Source of the DNA: Aphanomyces cochlioides
Taxonomy: Eukaryota; Oomycota; Saprolegniomycetes; Saprolegniales; Verrucalvaceae
DNA length: 64,000 nucleotides
NCBI GenBank assembly: GCA_019828595.1
Contig: JAHQRK010000038.1
Location: 186,001-250,000, forward strand
Direction: 5' to 3'
The position numbers and the translations under genes were made by a program. The notes under the pieces are model-generated. The model ran no database searches, was not told the DNA's origin, and worked only from the letters and a program-made list of their open reading frames with translations. Within the stretch, counting starts at the first letter, position 1; every line of letters starts with the position of its first letter. Positions 23,743-34,829 of the stretch are shown here, in pieces.

Positions 23743-24177
23743 GAGCAAGCTCCAGAGTACCGCATAATCCCTCTCTTCAACTATCGAGCTACCGATTGTT
23801 TCGTATTGTGCTATACTTCCGATCCAGGGGTGTTACAATATAGATTGTATTATTGATTGTACCCCCAGTCTTCGGACAATCAATCATTGACAATATTCAA
23901 TCTATTGTTGTCGTGAAAGAGTTTTGCGACGTCTAAGCAGTCGGACTATCCTTTTCGGTAGCTTTGGACAGCTCAATTGCAAGTTCGCCTGAGCTTTTCA
24001 GATTGTTTGTGTACAAGGCCAGGCGATCCAAAGTTGGCAATCCCAACTTGTACGAGCCAGCACAATACAAGTTATGCCATCTGTCATGGCCGCCATTACA
24101 AAACGTTCAAGCCAAAGGCCCAAACATCGTTGTGCATCCATTCTCCACCTTGCAATTCAAAGTGGGTGACGTTGTGA
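23743..24177 (+). pseudogene. Array family C-terminal fragment, copy E
   Basis: Only the C-terminal domain is present. The first part (EQAPEYRIIPLF...DCFVLCYTSD) ends near 23825. About 145 bp of foreign sequence follows, rich in GATTGT/ACAATC inverted motifs, and the domain resumes at 23971 (AQLQVRLSFSDCL) and continues to NSKWV. The insert begins and ends with G/C runs (AGGGGTG, ACCCCC within its first 45 bp) and may include a small MITE-like hairpin. Nothing upstream of the domain remains. Confidence 0.75.
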
Positions 24178-24544
24178 CTTCAGTTCGATTCTTCAAGCCG
24201 ACATGGATACTTCAAAGCGTGGAGTTTCAACACAACATCGTAAAGCTGTTAAATAAACTCTGTCGTTCGTTGCAGGTCAGAAGCTTTGCCTTTCAATCAA
24301 GAATGAAATAAGTTTCATCAAGGAGTGAAAGAAGATTCCAAATGCACTGCTTGAGCTTGTTATTTCCATGATCTCGAAGCAGCGACTCCAAATCATTCGA
24401 TTAATTTTCTATCATAGCAAATGCAATGAATTTCACCAAAGAGTTCTGGCGCATTCGTCGGGATCTCAATGTGAAAACCCACGAAGTCCATTGCGCAGTG
24501 TTGACTACAGTCGTTTGTTTACTGTTGGTGTACTATTAATAGTA
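24178..24544. other. Spacer between copy E and the pogo element
   Basis: No gene seen. The sequence just left of the transposon is the pre-insertion flank, ending in the TA target site at 24543-24544. Confidence 0.4.
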
Positions 24545-24746
24545 CAGTAGGATCCCGCTAATCTTCGAACATTGAACCTGGGACCTGCGTCGAAGATTAG
24601 CGAGTAAATCGCAGATAACGAAAACCGACCCTTGACATCCACGATGACCGGTCGAAAGGGCTTCAATGCATTCTCGCGATAGCCGTTTCTTTGTCCGATG
24701 CTTTATACAGCTTCACTAACAATAATATCTTCGTGAACGAGACGAA

Positions 24747-24822
24747 AGGACGTTCATATTCTTAATATCGATGTCGCCAACTCAAGGACGTTCATATTCT
24801 TAATATCGATGTCGCCAACTCA
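24747..24822 (+). repeat. 38-bp tandem duplication at the transposase start
   Basis: Units 24747-24784 and 24785-24822 are identical and each contains ATGTCGCC. The upstream ATG is followed by a stop after ten codons, so the second ATG (24809) is the usable start. The duplication therefore created a short upstream reading frame ahead of the transposase. Confidence 0.8.
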
Positions 24823-26536
24823 CACGAAGAGTAAGAAGAAGCAATTACCCAAAGACACGAGATCAAATCGACTCAGCGCCGACGCAAAGCTTGAAATCAT
24901 ACAGAGCCTTGAGTCCGTTCTTCCACCAAAAAAGACAGAACTTGCTCGCAAATATGGGGTGAGTGAAAGCGCAATACGCCAAACTTGGGCAAACAGAGAC
25001 AAATACAAGCAACACATTGGTCTTATGAAGCCGACAGCACGTGAATCTACCTTTCGTATAGTCAACGCAAAGTATGGAGACCTTGAGAAGTCTCTAATGT
25101 CATGGATACGAGTCTTGCGAGAGGCCAAACGCCCAGTTACTCCTGGTTTGGTTCGTTTGAGAGCTCTGGACGTTGCAAAATCAATGGGTTTGACAGACTT
25201 TAAGGCATCATCTCAATGGATGCTGAAGTTTCGAATGAGGTTTGGATTGAAATTTGCAATGTTGCATGGTGAAGGTGGCGAAGTCGACAAGAACGACCCC
25301 TTACTCCTCCAAGCCCTGGATAGTCTCATGGAAATCATTGCATTGTACAACCCTGAATGTGTCTATAACATGGACGAGACTGGTCTATTCTACAGACTAC
25401 TGCCACGATATTCTCTTCTGTTACCCAATGAAGATGTTGCCACAGCCAGAGGCGAGAAAAAGAGTAAAGACCGTGTGACGTTGGTCGTTTGCACTAATGC
25501 AACAGGTTCCCACAAGATTCCATGCACGATGATTGGGAAGTTTGCAACGCCAGCATGCGTACACGGGTCCAAGTGGCCTCTACCTTACTTCAGCCAAAGA
25601 AATGCATGGATGGACACTGGCTTGTGTGTTGCTTGGTTCAATAAAGTTTTTGTCCCAGAAATTAGAAAGCGAACAGTCAGGAATGTCTTGCTGATCATGA
25701 ACAATGCTCCATCGCATCCCCCATATCTAGAGTCTGATGGCGTCAGAGTTGTCTTTTTGCCTCCAAATTGCAGTTCATGGAAGCAACCTTGTGATATGGG
25801 GATCATTGCGGCTCTCAAAAAGAGATACAAGTACCTGTACTTGTCAAAGGTTCTATCCTTTTACGATGCTACCCCCGAGGAACAAGCCCTTACACATCGT
25901 ATTGCTTTAACACGACGTCGAGGTACAGTTGGTGTGGAAATGGGTCGACCTGCAACACTACTTGATGCAGCCAATTATGTCGTGAGTGCTTGGAATGAAG
26001 TGACTGCGTGCTCGATATCCAATTGCTTCAAGAAGACCGAGCTCTTTGATGTTTGCAGTCAAGAAGACGAGATCGACGATAATGTCATCTCGAACATGGT
26101 TGATCTACTTGCAGCTTGCAACATCAAAACTAGCCACTCGGAGATTGAGTCGTATGTTCATAATGACGACGATGACAGCGAGATGATGAATGAGGCTTTT
26201 CTCAATGAATTGGACCAAGTTGACGATGTGATGTCGTTTTTGAAAATCAATGCCGACGATGAGAGTGACGAGGAAGAAACAAAGGAAGATCCTCAACTTA
26301 GACCTCTTCCCAACGATGCTTTCGCCAGAGCATGCAGCAATGTGGTTGACGTTGTTGACGATCTTTACAAATTCGATTGCGACGATGAGTCTCAAAATTA
26401 CATGGATGAGTTGCGACCGTTGTTCGATGCAGTCATTTTCAAACTTCGACAAGTGAATTCTGAGTACAATGGCTCCAAAATGCGGCGAAGAAAGCAAATG
26501 ACTTTGTTCGATGTAGGCTTTAATGATGCGAATTGA
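24809..26536 (+). CDS. Pogo-type transposase (CENP-B HTH, DDE_1), open but with altered catalytic residue
   Basis: The 575-aa product has an N-terminal psq/CENP-B-like DNA-binding part (SADAKLEIIQSL, ELARKYGVSESAIRQTW) and a second helix-turn-helix region near residues 75-150. The catalytic core follows: YNMDETGLFYRL (first Asp), LLIMNNAPSHPPYL (second site) and PPNCSSWKQPCDMGIIAALK (third Asp). In active pogo relatives the second motif normally reads DNAPSH; here the Asp is Asn. If that alignment is right the enzyme cannot cut DNA, although the frame is intact. The acidic C-terminal tail (DDDDSEMM, DDESDEEETKED) is common in this group. Start chosen at 24809 because the earlier ATG runs into a stop. 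Confidence 0.9.
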   Translation: MSPTHTKSKKKQLPKDTRSNRLSADAKLEIIQSLESVLPPKKTELARKYGVSESAIRQTWANRDKYKQHIGLMKPTARESTFRIVNAKYGDLEKSLMSWIRVLREAKRPVTPGLVRLRALDVAKSMGLTDFKASSQWMLKFRMRFGLKFAMLHGEGGEVDKNDPLLLQALDSLMEIIALYNPECVYNMDETGLFYRLLPRYSLLLPNEDVATARGEKKSKDRVTLVVCTNATGSHKIPCTMIGKFATPACVHGSKWPLPYFSQRNAWMDTGLCVAWFNKVFVPEIRKRTVRNVLLIMNNAPSHPPYLESDGVRVVFLPPNCSSWKQPCDMGIIAALKKRYKYLYLSKVLSFYDATPEEQALTHRIALTRRRGTVGVEMGRPATLLDAANYVVSAWNEVTACSISNCFKKTELFDVCSQEDEIDDNVISNMVDLLAACNIKTSHSEIESYVHNDDDDSEMMNEAFLNELDQVDDVMSFLKINADDESDEEETKEDPQLRPLPNDAFARACSNVVDVVDDLYKFDCDDESQNYMDELRPLFDAVIFKLRQVNSEYNGSKMRRRKQMTLFDVGFNDAN

Positions 26537-26648
26537 TATACTCTTTATGTTTGATCACGAAGGTTGATCCATGGGTGCGGGACTTTGATCATCGCAGATT
26601 AGACAGCACATCGCAGTTTAGAAATCGCAGATTAGCGGGATCCTACTG

Positions 26649-27071
26649 TAATCCAAGACAGATGGTAAATACTAAGGGTGCGTCTGGCAAAATTTCAAAA
26701 TCAAAATGCCATTTTCAGCTAAATTGGGATCAACGATTTATGGCATATTCAAAATGGAGGTTTTACCTCCATTTCGTAAAATAGCATTTTGGGAGCCTCC
26801 AGTGAGTATATCCCAACCAAAAATATTGGACTTGGTGCAAAACTCTTGGAGATAAACAAGTTCATATTTTGACCTAAATATTCAATTTGGCCTCAAAATG
26901 GCATTTTGGACCTATTTATTGTAATATTTTCGGTTGCCAAATTGGAGTACTAATCTCACACGTTCGAAATGTCTCCAAAGAAATTTAAGAAATTACTCTA
27001 AATTATAGTCGTCTTTATTACTTGAAAAATGATCGAACTAACTTCATTTTCCAATTTGCACTCGACCAACA
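26649..27071. other. Spacer with hairpin and TTTTGG-rich sequence
   Basis: No gene. A perfect hairpin (TGGAGGTTTTACCTCCA) lies near 26754-26770, and AAAATGCCATTTT-like words recur at 26700, 26783 and 26900, suggesting a small non-coding repeat or MITE whose ends I could not fix. A single copy of the CACACGTTCGAAATGTC motif lies at 26956-26973. Confidence 0.4.
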
Positions 27072-30000
27072 TGACACAATTTGAAAGCATGCTGATGAGC
27101 CAAAACCAGGTCTGATATCTGCCGATGGTTTCTTGGCCAACGGATCGGAACACTTCCACGAGACGATTGCCGCTACTTTGGAAGCTTCGTTGGGAAAGAC
27201 CTTGCCTCAAGTTGAAATCCGCTATCGTGACCTGGCCAACTCGGCAGATATCGTCGTCGCGTCCAAGGAAGGCACGAACGAACTTCCGACTCTTTTCAAC
27301 CACGCCAAGAAATCGCTCTTAGGTCTCCGGAGTTCCAAGAACAGCGTGACCAAGACCATCTTGCATCCAACAACGGGTGTCTTGAAGCCTGGGACCATGA
27401 CATTGATTCTTGGCCAGCCTGGGTCTGGCAAATCTTCCTTCATGAAAGCTCTCGCTGGTGTCTTTCACACATCGAAAACCACCCGCGTGGAAGGCAGTAC
27501 GACGTACAACGGCAAGACCAAACAGGAGTTGAATCGTCGATTGCCACAGTTCGTGTTGTACACTGGTCAACGAGATAACCACTACCATACGCTCACCGTC
27601 CAAGAAACGTTAGCATTTGCGCTTCAATCCGCTGGCGGAGTTGCCCCTCAGCATGTTCTTAACGCCCTTGTCAATGGAACTCCCGACGAAAACGCCCACG
27701 CCAAGCAAATCATCGAGGCGTTGTACGCTGTCTACCCGGAAGCTCGGATTAACCAACTGCAAGGACACGATCGTGGGGAATGCCATGCTTCGCGGCGTGT
27801 CTGGTGGAGAGCGCAAGCGTGTGACGACGGGCGAGATGGAATTTGGGATGAAGCAAGTGTCGCTCATGGACGAAATCTCCACGGGGCTCGATGCAGCCGC
27901 CACGTTTTTTTGACATTGTGAAAGCGCAGCAAAGTGCGGCACGACATCTCAAGAAGACGATCGTGATTGCCCTCTTGCAGCCTGGCCCTGAAGTCTTCGA
28001 CTTGTTTGACGACGTCCTTCTTCTCAACGATGGCTATGTCATGTACCATGGTCCTCGTGAATCTGCTCTGTCGTACTTTGAATCGTTGGGTTTCCGACGC
28101 CCTCCTTACCGCGACGTGGCTGATTTCCTCTTGGATTTGGGAACTGCGCAGTAAGATCAATACGTTGTGCCGTCAAATATGCCGCCTCCGCGCTTCCCAG
28201 TGACTATGCCGCCTTGTTCCAGCAATCTCCCTATTATCACAACACGCTCAGCTACGTCAATCGCCCCTTGGCCGACAACTTGATAGCTGACGCGGCCCAT
28301 CACATGACGACAACTCCTGAGTTTTACAATTCGTTCTACACCAATGTCATGTATCTGGTCAAGCGTCAGTTGACGGTCACGGGTCGAGATCACGCGTTTG
28401 TCATCTCTTCCATCGTCATGGCGCTGATGATGGCGCTGCTGTACGCCAGCAGTTTCTACCAAATGGATCCCCAGCAGCCTCAAGTCGTCATCGGTGTCGT
28501 CTTTCAGTCGCTCTTGTTTTTCATCACGTCCCAGATTCCGAAATTGCCCATCTTTTTGGAGAACCGCAAGATTTTCTACAAGCAGCGCGATGCCAACATG
28601 TTTAGCACGCTCAGCTACGTCGTCGCGCACTCGCTCTCACACATTCCGTTTGCGGTCGTCGAAACGCTTGTCTTTGGAAATATTATGTACTGGATGGCTG
28701 GCTTTGTCCACGATGCCATGGCGTACGTGACATTCATGTGCGTGCTCTTCGTCGTCAGCTTAACTTGAATATTGCCCAGCCGTAGTCTGCTTTGTCCGTC
28801 ATGATGTTTATCGTGTTTGGAGGCTTCATCATTGTCGAGCGAGATTTGCCAGACTATTTAATTTGGCTCTACTGGCTCAATCCGGTGGCGTGGATCATCG
28901 AAATTTCAAGTCGACAAGGAATGGATCGGTTACGCATTCTATTTCATGGTCGGCAGTTACATCCTCTTCACCTTGATTGCGTTTGTTCTGCTCGAGTACC
29001 AACGCCACGACAGCGACAACCACACGAGTGTCTCGAGTGACGACCAAAATATTGACCTAAATGCCACAGAGTACAAGGAACTCCCATCCACGCCAGGCGC
29101 CGTCGATCCGTCGAAACCGCATGTTTCTAGCGAAGTCAACTTGGCAGTTACACCCGTTACACTGGCGTTTCGAAATCTGGGCTACGCTGTCGCCAATCCC
29201 AAAAAGGGCGAGCCTGACTTGCAATTACTCCATGGCGTGAGTGGCTATGCATTGCCTGGGACGATCACAGCCTTGATGGGCTCGACTGGGGCTGGCAAAA
29301 CAACGCTCGTGGATGTGATCGCCGGGAGAAAGAAGGCTGGACAGATCACAGGCGAGATTCTTCTCAATCAGTCACCGATTTGGCCCTCCAGCGATGTACT
29401 GGCTACTGTGAGCAAATGGATATCCACAGCGATGGCGCTACGTTCCGGGAAGCGCTGACTTTTAGTGCCATGGTGCGCCAGCCCAGCGACGTGTCCACGG
29501 CGTCCAAGCTCGCATTTGTCGAGGAATGCTTGAGCCTCCTCGAACTCACAAGTCTTAGAGATACCATTGTCCGTGGCAGCTCCGTTGAACAAATGAAGCG
29601 GTTGACCATCGGCGTCGAGTTGGCCGCGGCCCCGAGCGTCTTGTTTTTGGATGAACCGACGAGTGGCTTGGACGCTCGTTCCGCCAAGCTCGTCATGTCT
29701 GGCATTCGAAAGATTGCATCGACGGGGCGCACCGTTGTCTGTACAATTCACCAGCCATCGACCGAAGTCTTTGAGATGTTTGACAGCTTACTCTTGCTCA
29801 GACGGGGCGGTCAGACCGTGTACTTTGGAGATTTGGGCACAAAAGCATCCAACTTGATCAATTATTTTACCCGCATTCCAGAGTCCCCTGCACTTGTCGA
29901 AGGCGTCAACCCTGCAACTTGGATGCTGGAGTGCATCGGCGCAGGCGTTGACGTCAAGAGGCAAACGGCCAATATCGACTTTGTTCAAGTCTTTCAACAA

Positions 30001-30978
30001 AGCCCAGAGTTCAAAACTCTCGAGGACGGACTGGAGCAATATGCTCGTCCATCGCCTGACGTCCCGGAATTAAAATTTTGCCAAGAAGTGAGCTGCAAGC
30101 CCCGCAACGCAGTGTCGAATGCTCGTGCAGCGCTTCTTGCGCTTGTACTGGCGCACGCCTTCGTACAATTATACTCGCCTTGTCGTCACGATGTTCCTCT
30201 CGGTGCTCTTTGGGTTGGTCTTTTGCCGCCTGAAATTCTACACATTTGCTGGCGCAACAGCCGCAGTCGGAATGGTCTTCTTGACCGCACTCTTCCTCAG
30301 TTTGATTACGTTCAACAGCGTCTTGCTGCTCACGACGACGGACCGCGAAGCATTCTACCGCGAACGCGCGTCCCAAACGTACAGCGCCTTTTGGTATTTC
30401 GTGGGCTCGACCGTGGCGGAACTGCCGTATGTCTTCTTGAATGGCTTTTTGTTCACGGCGATCTTTTATCCCTTCGTTGGCTTCAAAGGAACGTTTGGTG
30501 ACGCTGTGTTCTACGGCTTCAATATGAGCTTGATGCTACTCCTCTGAGTGTGTACTTGGGTCAGCTCATGTCGTATGCCGTGCCGACGGTCGAAGTCGCC
30601 GCGCTGCTGGGTCTTCTCGTCAATTCGCTCTTCTTCTTGTTCATGGGCTACAATCCCTCCGCCATGTCCATTCCCTCGGGCTACCGTTGGCTCTATCACA
30701 TCATACCTCAGAAATACAGCTTAGCAGCCTTGACTGCCACTGTCCTGGCCAAATGTGAAAAGAACCAAGACTTGGGCTGCGGTGTCATTCAAGATGTCCC
30801 TCCATTCGTATGGCAAGGCCTTGGGAAAAACACCACGTCCGCCACGATGAAAGAATTCGTCGAGTTTGTCTATGAAATGAAACACGACGATGCAGTGTTG
30901 GCCGTCCTTGGCTTCATCGTGCTCTTCCGCCTTCTCGGCTTTCTAGCACTGACTTGCATCAACCATCAGAAAAAGTAA
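27072..30978 (+). pseudogene. PDR-type ABCG full transporter, heavily broken
   Basis: The layout is that of a full-size PDR transporter (nucleotide-binding then membrane domain, twice), a plasma-membrane exporter of lipophilic compounds. First Walker A is GQPGSGKSS, signature VSGGERKR, then [16 protein letters not shown] and a first membrane half (FLENRKIFYKQRD). Second Walker A is GSTGAGKTT, with FLDEPTSGLDARSAK and a final membrane half ending in NHQKK. Lesions in order: shift near 27760; shift at a T run near 27903-27912; stop at about 28152 and a shift near 28200; break near 28766; loss of roughly 40 residues near 28920; shift near 29390; shift near 30110; shift near 30545. At the second signature the usual GG is replaced (VEQMKRL), an extra sign of decay. 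The start is uncertain: an ATG at about 27072-27104 is not in frame with the rest. Confidence 0.9.
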
Positions 30979-32903
30979 ATTGCATAATCCACTTTGTTTC
31001 ATCTCAACACACTGGTTTTGGAATGTTGAAAAGCCTCCAACGTGATGACCATGGATAAAGAAAAGCTGCAACAGAGTGCTAGAGGCATGATTCGAGGAGC
31101 AAATCACCGCGTCGTTCATCTTAGAGGACTCTTTGCGACTGAATGAAGCTCGATCTCACCTAGAAGCACGATATGCCCGAAGCACTATCGACCTTCCACT
31201 TGCTATTACCCTCTCTTCGCCAATGAAAGCTGTTGCAATTTCTCTTATTCATCAAATACTCGTACTTGCCCCTGAGTTTGACGTATACCGCCCTTCAGAG
31301 TAACTCAAATATTTCGCTTCGTATCGTTTTACACACTAAGAATAGCATTTAGCCGCGAATGACAGCAATCCACGACGCCTCGGCCACAGCCGTGCGCTTT
31401 GATCGATTGTACGTTTGCTTCACGGGTTTGTTTGTCCTCAAACTTGCGATCACGGTACACTTTCACTTCGTCTCTCTTCACTCACCAGCCGAGTCTGTGT
31501 AGCCCTCGTTTGCATACTTGACAGAGCCACTACCATGGTCTGTTCCCCAGACAAATTTTACAAAATGAGATACACACGAAGCGTTCACCAACGCGACATA
31601 CGTCTACTTTCGACAGTATCACAATCTCGACAGTATGCATGACGACACTGTCGTTCATTTTGACAGCGCGTCAAGCACGTATATATAATATATACCGCAA
31701 ACGGCTCGCACTGCCATTGACTGCAGTTTCCAACACTTCAATGTCGTCGTATTTGATTCGATTTCCAGATTCGTCGTCAACAACATGGAGATAGATGTCT
31801 GACTCTGGTGACAAGGGGCCATGTTTTATAGTAGTCGATCGCGCCAGTTTGTGCTAACTCTGCTCGGTCAAGACACTATCCAGAGGAGAAATTTCAACTC
31901 GTTTGAGTGCCAACGACATTATTACTATGGTTTCCCATCTGCCGATGTGTGTATTTGGATGGAGCCATTGCCCATTAAGAGCCGCGACGATGATGACTAC
32001 ATGGAGTATTTCGGGTATGTCTTTGAAAGTGCACTCTGGTGCTCGTTTCGCTGTTTGCTCACGCTTTACATTTTGTCTGTCTTGTGTCGCCGATATTGCC
32101 GCAGTTACCGACCTCTATTCCAAGGGCTGCGTGAAATTGGACTGCGAGATCAATATTGTCGCTATGAGATTATTGTGGGCGATCCAACTTATGTGATTCT
32201 AAGCGACCCACTCGTCGCACTTGTCATGGTCACCGATACGATGCTCGCCCCTCCTTATATCGCATGGTCGATCGTGCGGGTTTGCCAATTCCACGATCTA
32301 TCAGCCTTCTTCTTGGGCTGTTTCTACTCGTCTCGCTATGTCTGTCTTGGAAATATATGACTCTCGGCTCATTCTTGGTGCGTTGTAGGTTTGGTGTGGT
32401 TACTTGGCCATGCGGTGCACGTCCTACATGGCCCGTTGGCGTCGATGGGAAGCCAAGTTTTCCCCAATCGATCCTGGCATGCTCGCCATTGCAGCACTCC
32501 TCTATGGTGACCCGGTCATGAGCCTCATCGGCAATACTTCAATGTTGCTGGTCTTTCACGACACATGGGATATTTTTCTTCCTGCACAGTTGAAAGGAAA
32601 CAACATTGATGGTGCTGGAGGTATGGGGTGTCCATGCACACTAGAGACTTTTAGCAAAGCTGTAATTTGAAATTCCTGAAAAAAACTTCGGGTTACTCGC
32701 ATCTACGAACTTCGAGGTTGATGAAATTCCCGACGGAATTTGCATTTTACATACGAAATGGAATGCGCAATTCGTGTATTTGAATTCCAAATTCCATGAA
32801 ACTGTTGACCAATCACGTTTGATTATGTGGAACAAGTGGCTGAACACTTGCGCTTGACATGTGAAGCAGTGAAAGCCATCCATTTATAGTCTTCTTGCTT
32901 CTC

Positions 32904-33570
32904 ATGTCAAGCGCAAGTGCTCCCGTAAAATATGTTGTGTGGACGGAGAGTCTGGAAACATCGCTTCTTCGAGAAATTACACGGATCGAGCCATTTGCTG
33001 CTGAGCACGGCGAACTGCTACCGAGATGGAAATCTGTTGCAGCCAATCTCATCGATCAAGAGCCAAAATTGACTTATCGCAGTGCACGTGATCACTTCGA
33101 CAACATGGTGAAGGAGTTCAAGAAGATTGACCATGCACAGCGGCGATCAAGTGGATCCGAAGCGATCAAGTGGATCCGAAGAGTATGTGAGTGAGAAGGT
33201 CCAACTACTGCAAGATCTCATCATGCGAATGGACGAAGCCGCAGCGACCAAGAAGCGGAAACAAGGTAAAGAAAACGAACGCAAGGAGGAACTGGAAACT
33301 ACAGGCGAAAAACTATGCAGGGACGCTGAAGTTCGCGTTGCCAAGAGAGCAAAACAATCAACTAGCTCTCCGGCAAAAGACAATGGCGACTCGTCGTGGA
33401 ATGATCTCTTGGAGTTCGAAAAGAAACGTCACAACGACGACCACGAGTACCGCATGGAGCGTCTCAAGTTCGACAAAGAGGAGCAGCAGTTGCGGCGAGC
33501 TCAAAGCGCACAACTTGAGAGTATTGTCGCCACCATGGCACGTTTCATCACTGAGCAAAGTAAGAAATAA
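32904..33570 (+). pseudogene. Harbinger accessory DNA-binding protein (Myb/SANT-like), frameshifted
   Basis: The N-terminal part resembles a Myb/SANT-like trihelix (VVWTESLETSLLREI, LPRWKSVAANL, SARDHFDNMVKEFKK) and the C-terminal half is a charged coiled coil (LEFEKKRHNDDHEYRM...EEQQLRRAQSAQLE). In this superfamily the second protein helps the transposase enter the nucleus or bind the ends. A perfect 19-bp tandem duplication (33144-33162 and 33163-33181) breaks the frame exactly between the two parts; with a single unit the frame would be continuous. Start at ATG 32904. Confidence 0.8.
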
Positions 33571-33722
33571 TAATAAACGACTTGTTTCAATTATTGAAAA
33601 ATACTAATCATATTTTAAATTCCGATGATATCATCATTAAAAATTTCTTGTCTCTATTATAGTTTCAAAATATATTTATTGTTTATTAATTTAATTTTTT
33701 GTATTTTTTATCATGACACGAT

Positions 33723-34829
33723 CTATATTAATATTTGATCTCTATCCTGAGCAGACACGTCGAGATAATCGCCAAGCGCTGGAGGGATCATGCCAAAGTA
33801 CAAGCTGTTCGCGTTGCATTGTCTGGCACAAGTGATACAATTCGTCAATAGCACCGCAATTTTGTACAGCTTGGACGTTGGACCGCATCCGAGTTTTGCT
33901 TTTTTGTTGAAGTCCACAATCGGCCAGTATTGCAAGACTTGGCCGTAAGACCATTCAACGCTGACACGCACTTGGCTCATACTTGCATTGACTTCTTGTT
34001 GGTGTGGCGTGACATGCACTCCAGAGAAAGGAGACGCTAGTTGGTTGGATCGTCCATACGCTGGATCGCCATATAGGACGTAGCCGTTAAATCTTGGATC
34101 CGAGGCGATAAAGTTCTCGAGTTGTGACTTTCGGAGTAAGGTCAAGTCGTGTCTTCGGCCTTCAATAGGTCCATACACGTGTGCGATCAACCCATCGGGT
34201 GTTACCACAGTTTGGAATTTCAAGGCATGCTTCCTCTTGTGGCCATTGTACATTGATCGCTGCTCAGTTCCACCACTTGGACGGCAAATTGGACGCACGG
34301 TTCCTTCAATAAATCCCCAAACGTTCTCAATTTCTGCTCCACATCGAGTAATCGCATTGCTAAATTCCTCAAGTCTATTTGCAACACGATTGAGATCGAG
34401 ATGGAGCATTGATTGATAACGGTCATAGATAAAGTCTACAACATGAAGAAATATATTAGACAGACCACTGCGTGACCTTCCAAACATGTCAATAAGATCC
34501 GACCACTTGTCTGGTACAGCGAATCGTCGTAGCACAATGCAAATACCTTCAATGTTCGTGCACGACGTTCTTTCACGAGTAGTAATCCTTTCTGGCAAAC
34601 CCATACCAACCGCGAGCTGCTTGATTTGGTTCTTTGTGAATCTGAACTTCTCCAGACAATCGGCGTCGCTAAAGCGAGCCAGATTGAATTGAATGTCGGG
34701 TATCGTTAGCGAACCGGTGTTCAAAGTTCGTCGCCTTTGTAAGCGTCGCAGCAGGTGGAGAAGTAGAGACCGGTGTCTCAATCCTCTCGCAAACCTTAGT
34801 TGTTCTTGGCTTCGCATGGGTAGCTTCAA
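33723..34829 (-). CDS. HARBI1-like transposase (DDE_Tnp_4) of element 1
   Basis: The 368-aa frame runs through helical N-terminal sequence (FTKNQIKQLAVGMGLP, WSDLIDMFGRSRSGLSNIF) to the catalytic core: FIEGTVRPICRP at the first acidic position, VLYGDPAYG at the second, SVEWSYGQVLQYW at the third. Most relatives have FIDGT at the first site, so a Glu here may weaken or abolish cleavage. The protein would cut its own element out and reinsert it. No intron is needed. The start could lie at 34829 or at the second Met a few codons later. Confidence 0.88.
   Translation of the reverse strand: MKLPMRSQEQLRFARGLRHRSLLLHLLRRLQRRRTLNTGSLTIPDIQFNLARFSDADCLEKFRFTKNQIKQLAVGMGLPERITTRERTSCTNIEGICIVLRRFAVPDKWSDLIDMFGRSRSGLSNIFLHVVDFIYDRYQSMLHLDLNRVANRLEEFSNAITRCGAEIENVWGFIEGTVRPICRPSGGTEQRSMYNGHKRKHALKFQTVVTPDGLIAHVYGPIEGRRHDLTLLRKSQLENFIASDPRFNGYVLYGDPAYGRSNQLASPFSGVHVTPHQQEVNASMSQVRVSVEWSYGQVLQYWPIVDFNKKAKLGCGPTSKLYKIAVLLTNCITCARQCNANSLYFGMIPPALGDYLDVSAQDRDQILI

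Larger units (their letters stand above)
24545..26648 (+). mobile_element. Pogo/Tigger-type DNA transposon
   Basis: Both ends carry CAGTAGGATCCCGCTAATC as a terminal inverted repeat, perfect over at least 19 bases, and each end is flanked by TA (24543-24544 and 26649-26650). Subterminal repeats of GATTAGCG-type sequence recur inside both ends. Length 2104 bp with one uninterrupted transposase gene. The near-perfect ends point to a fairly recent insertion, between array copies E and F. Confidence 0.93.
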
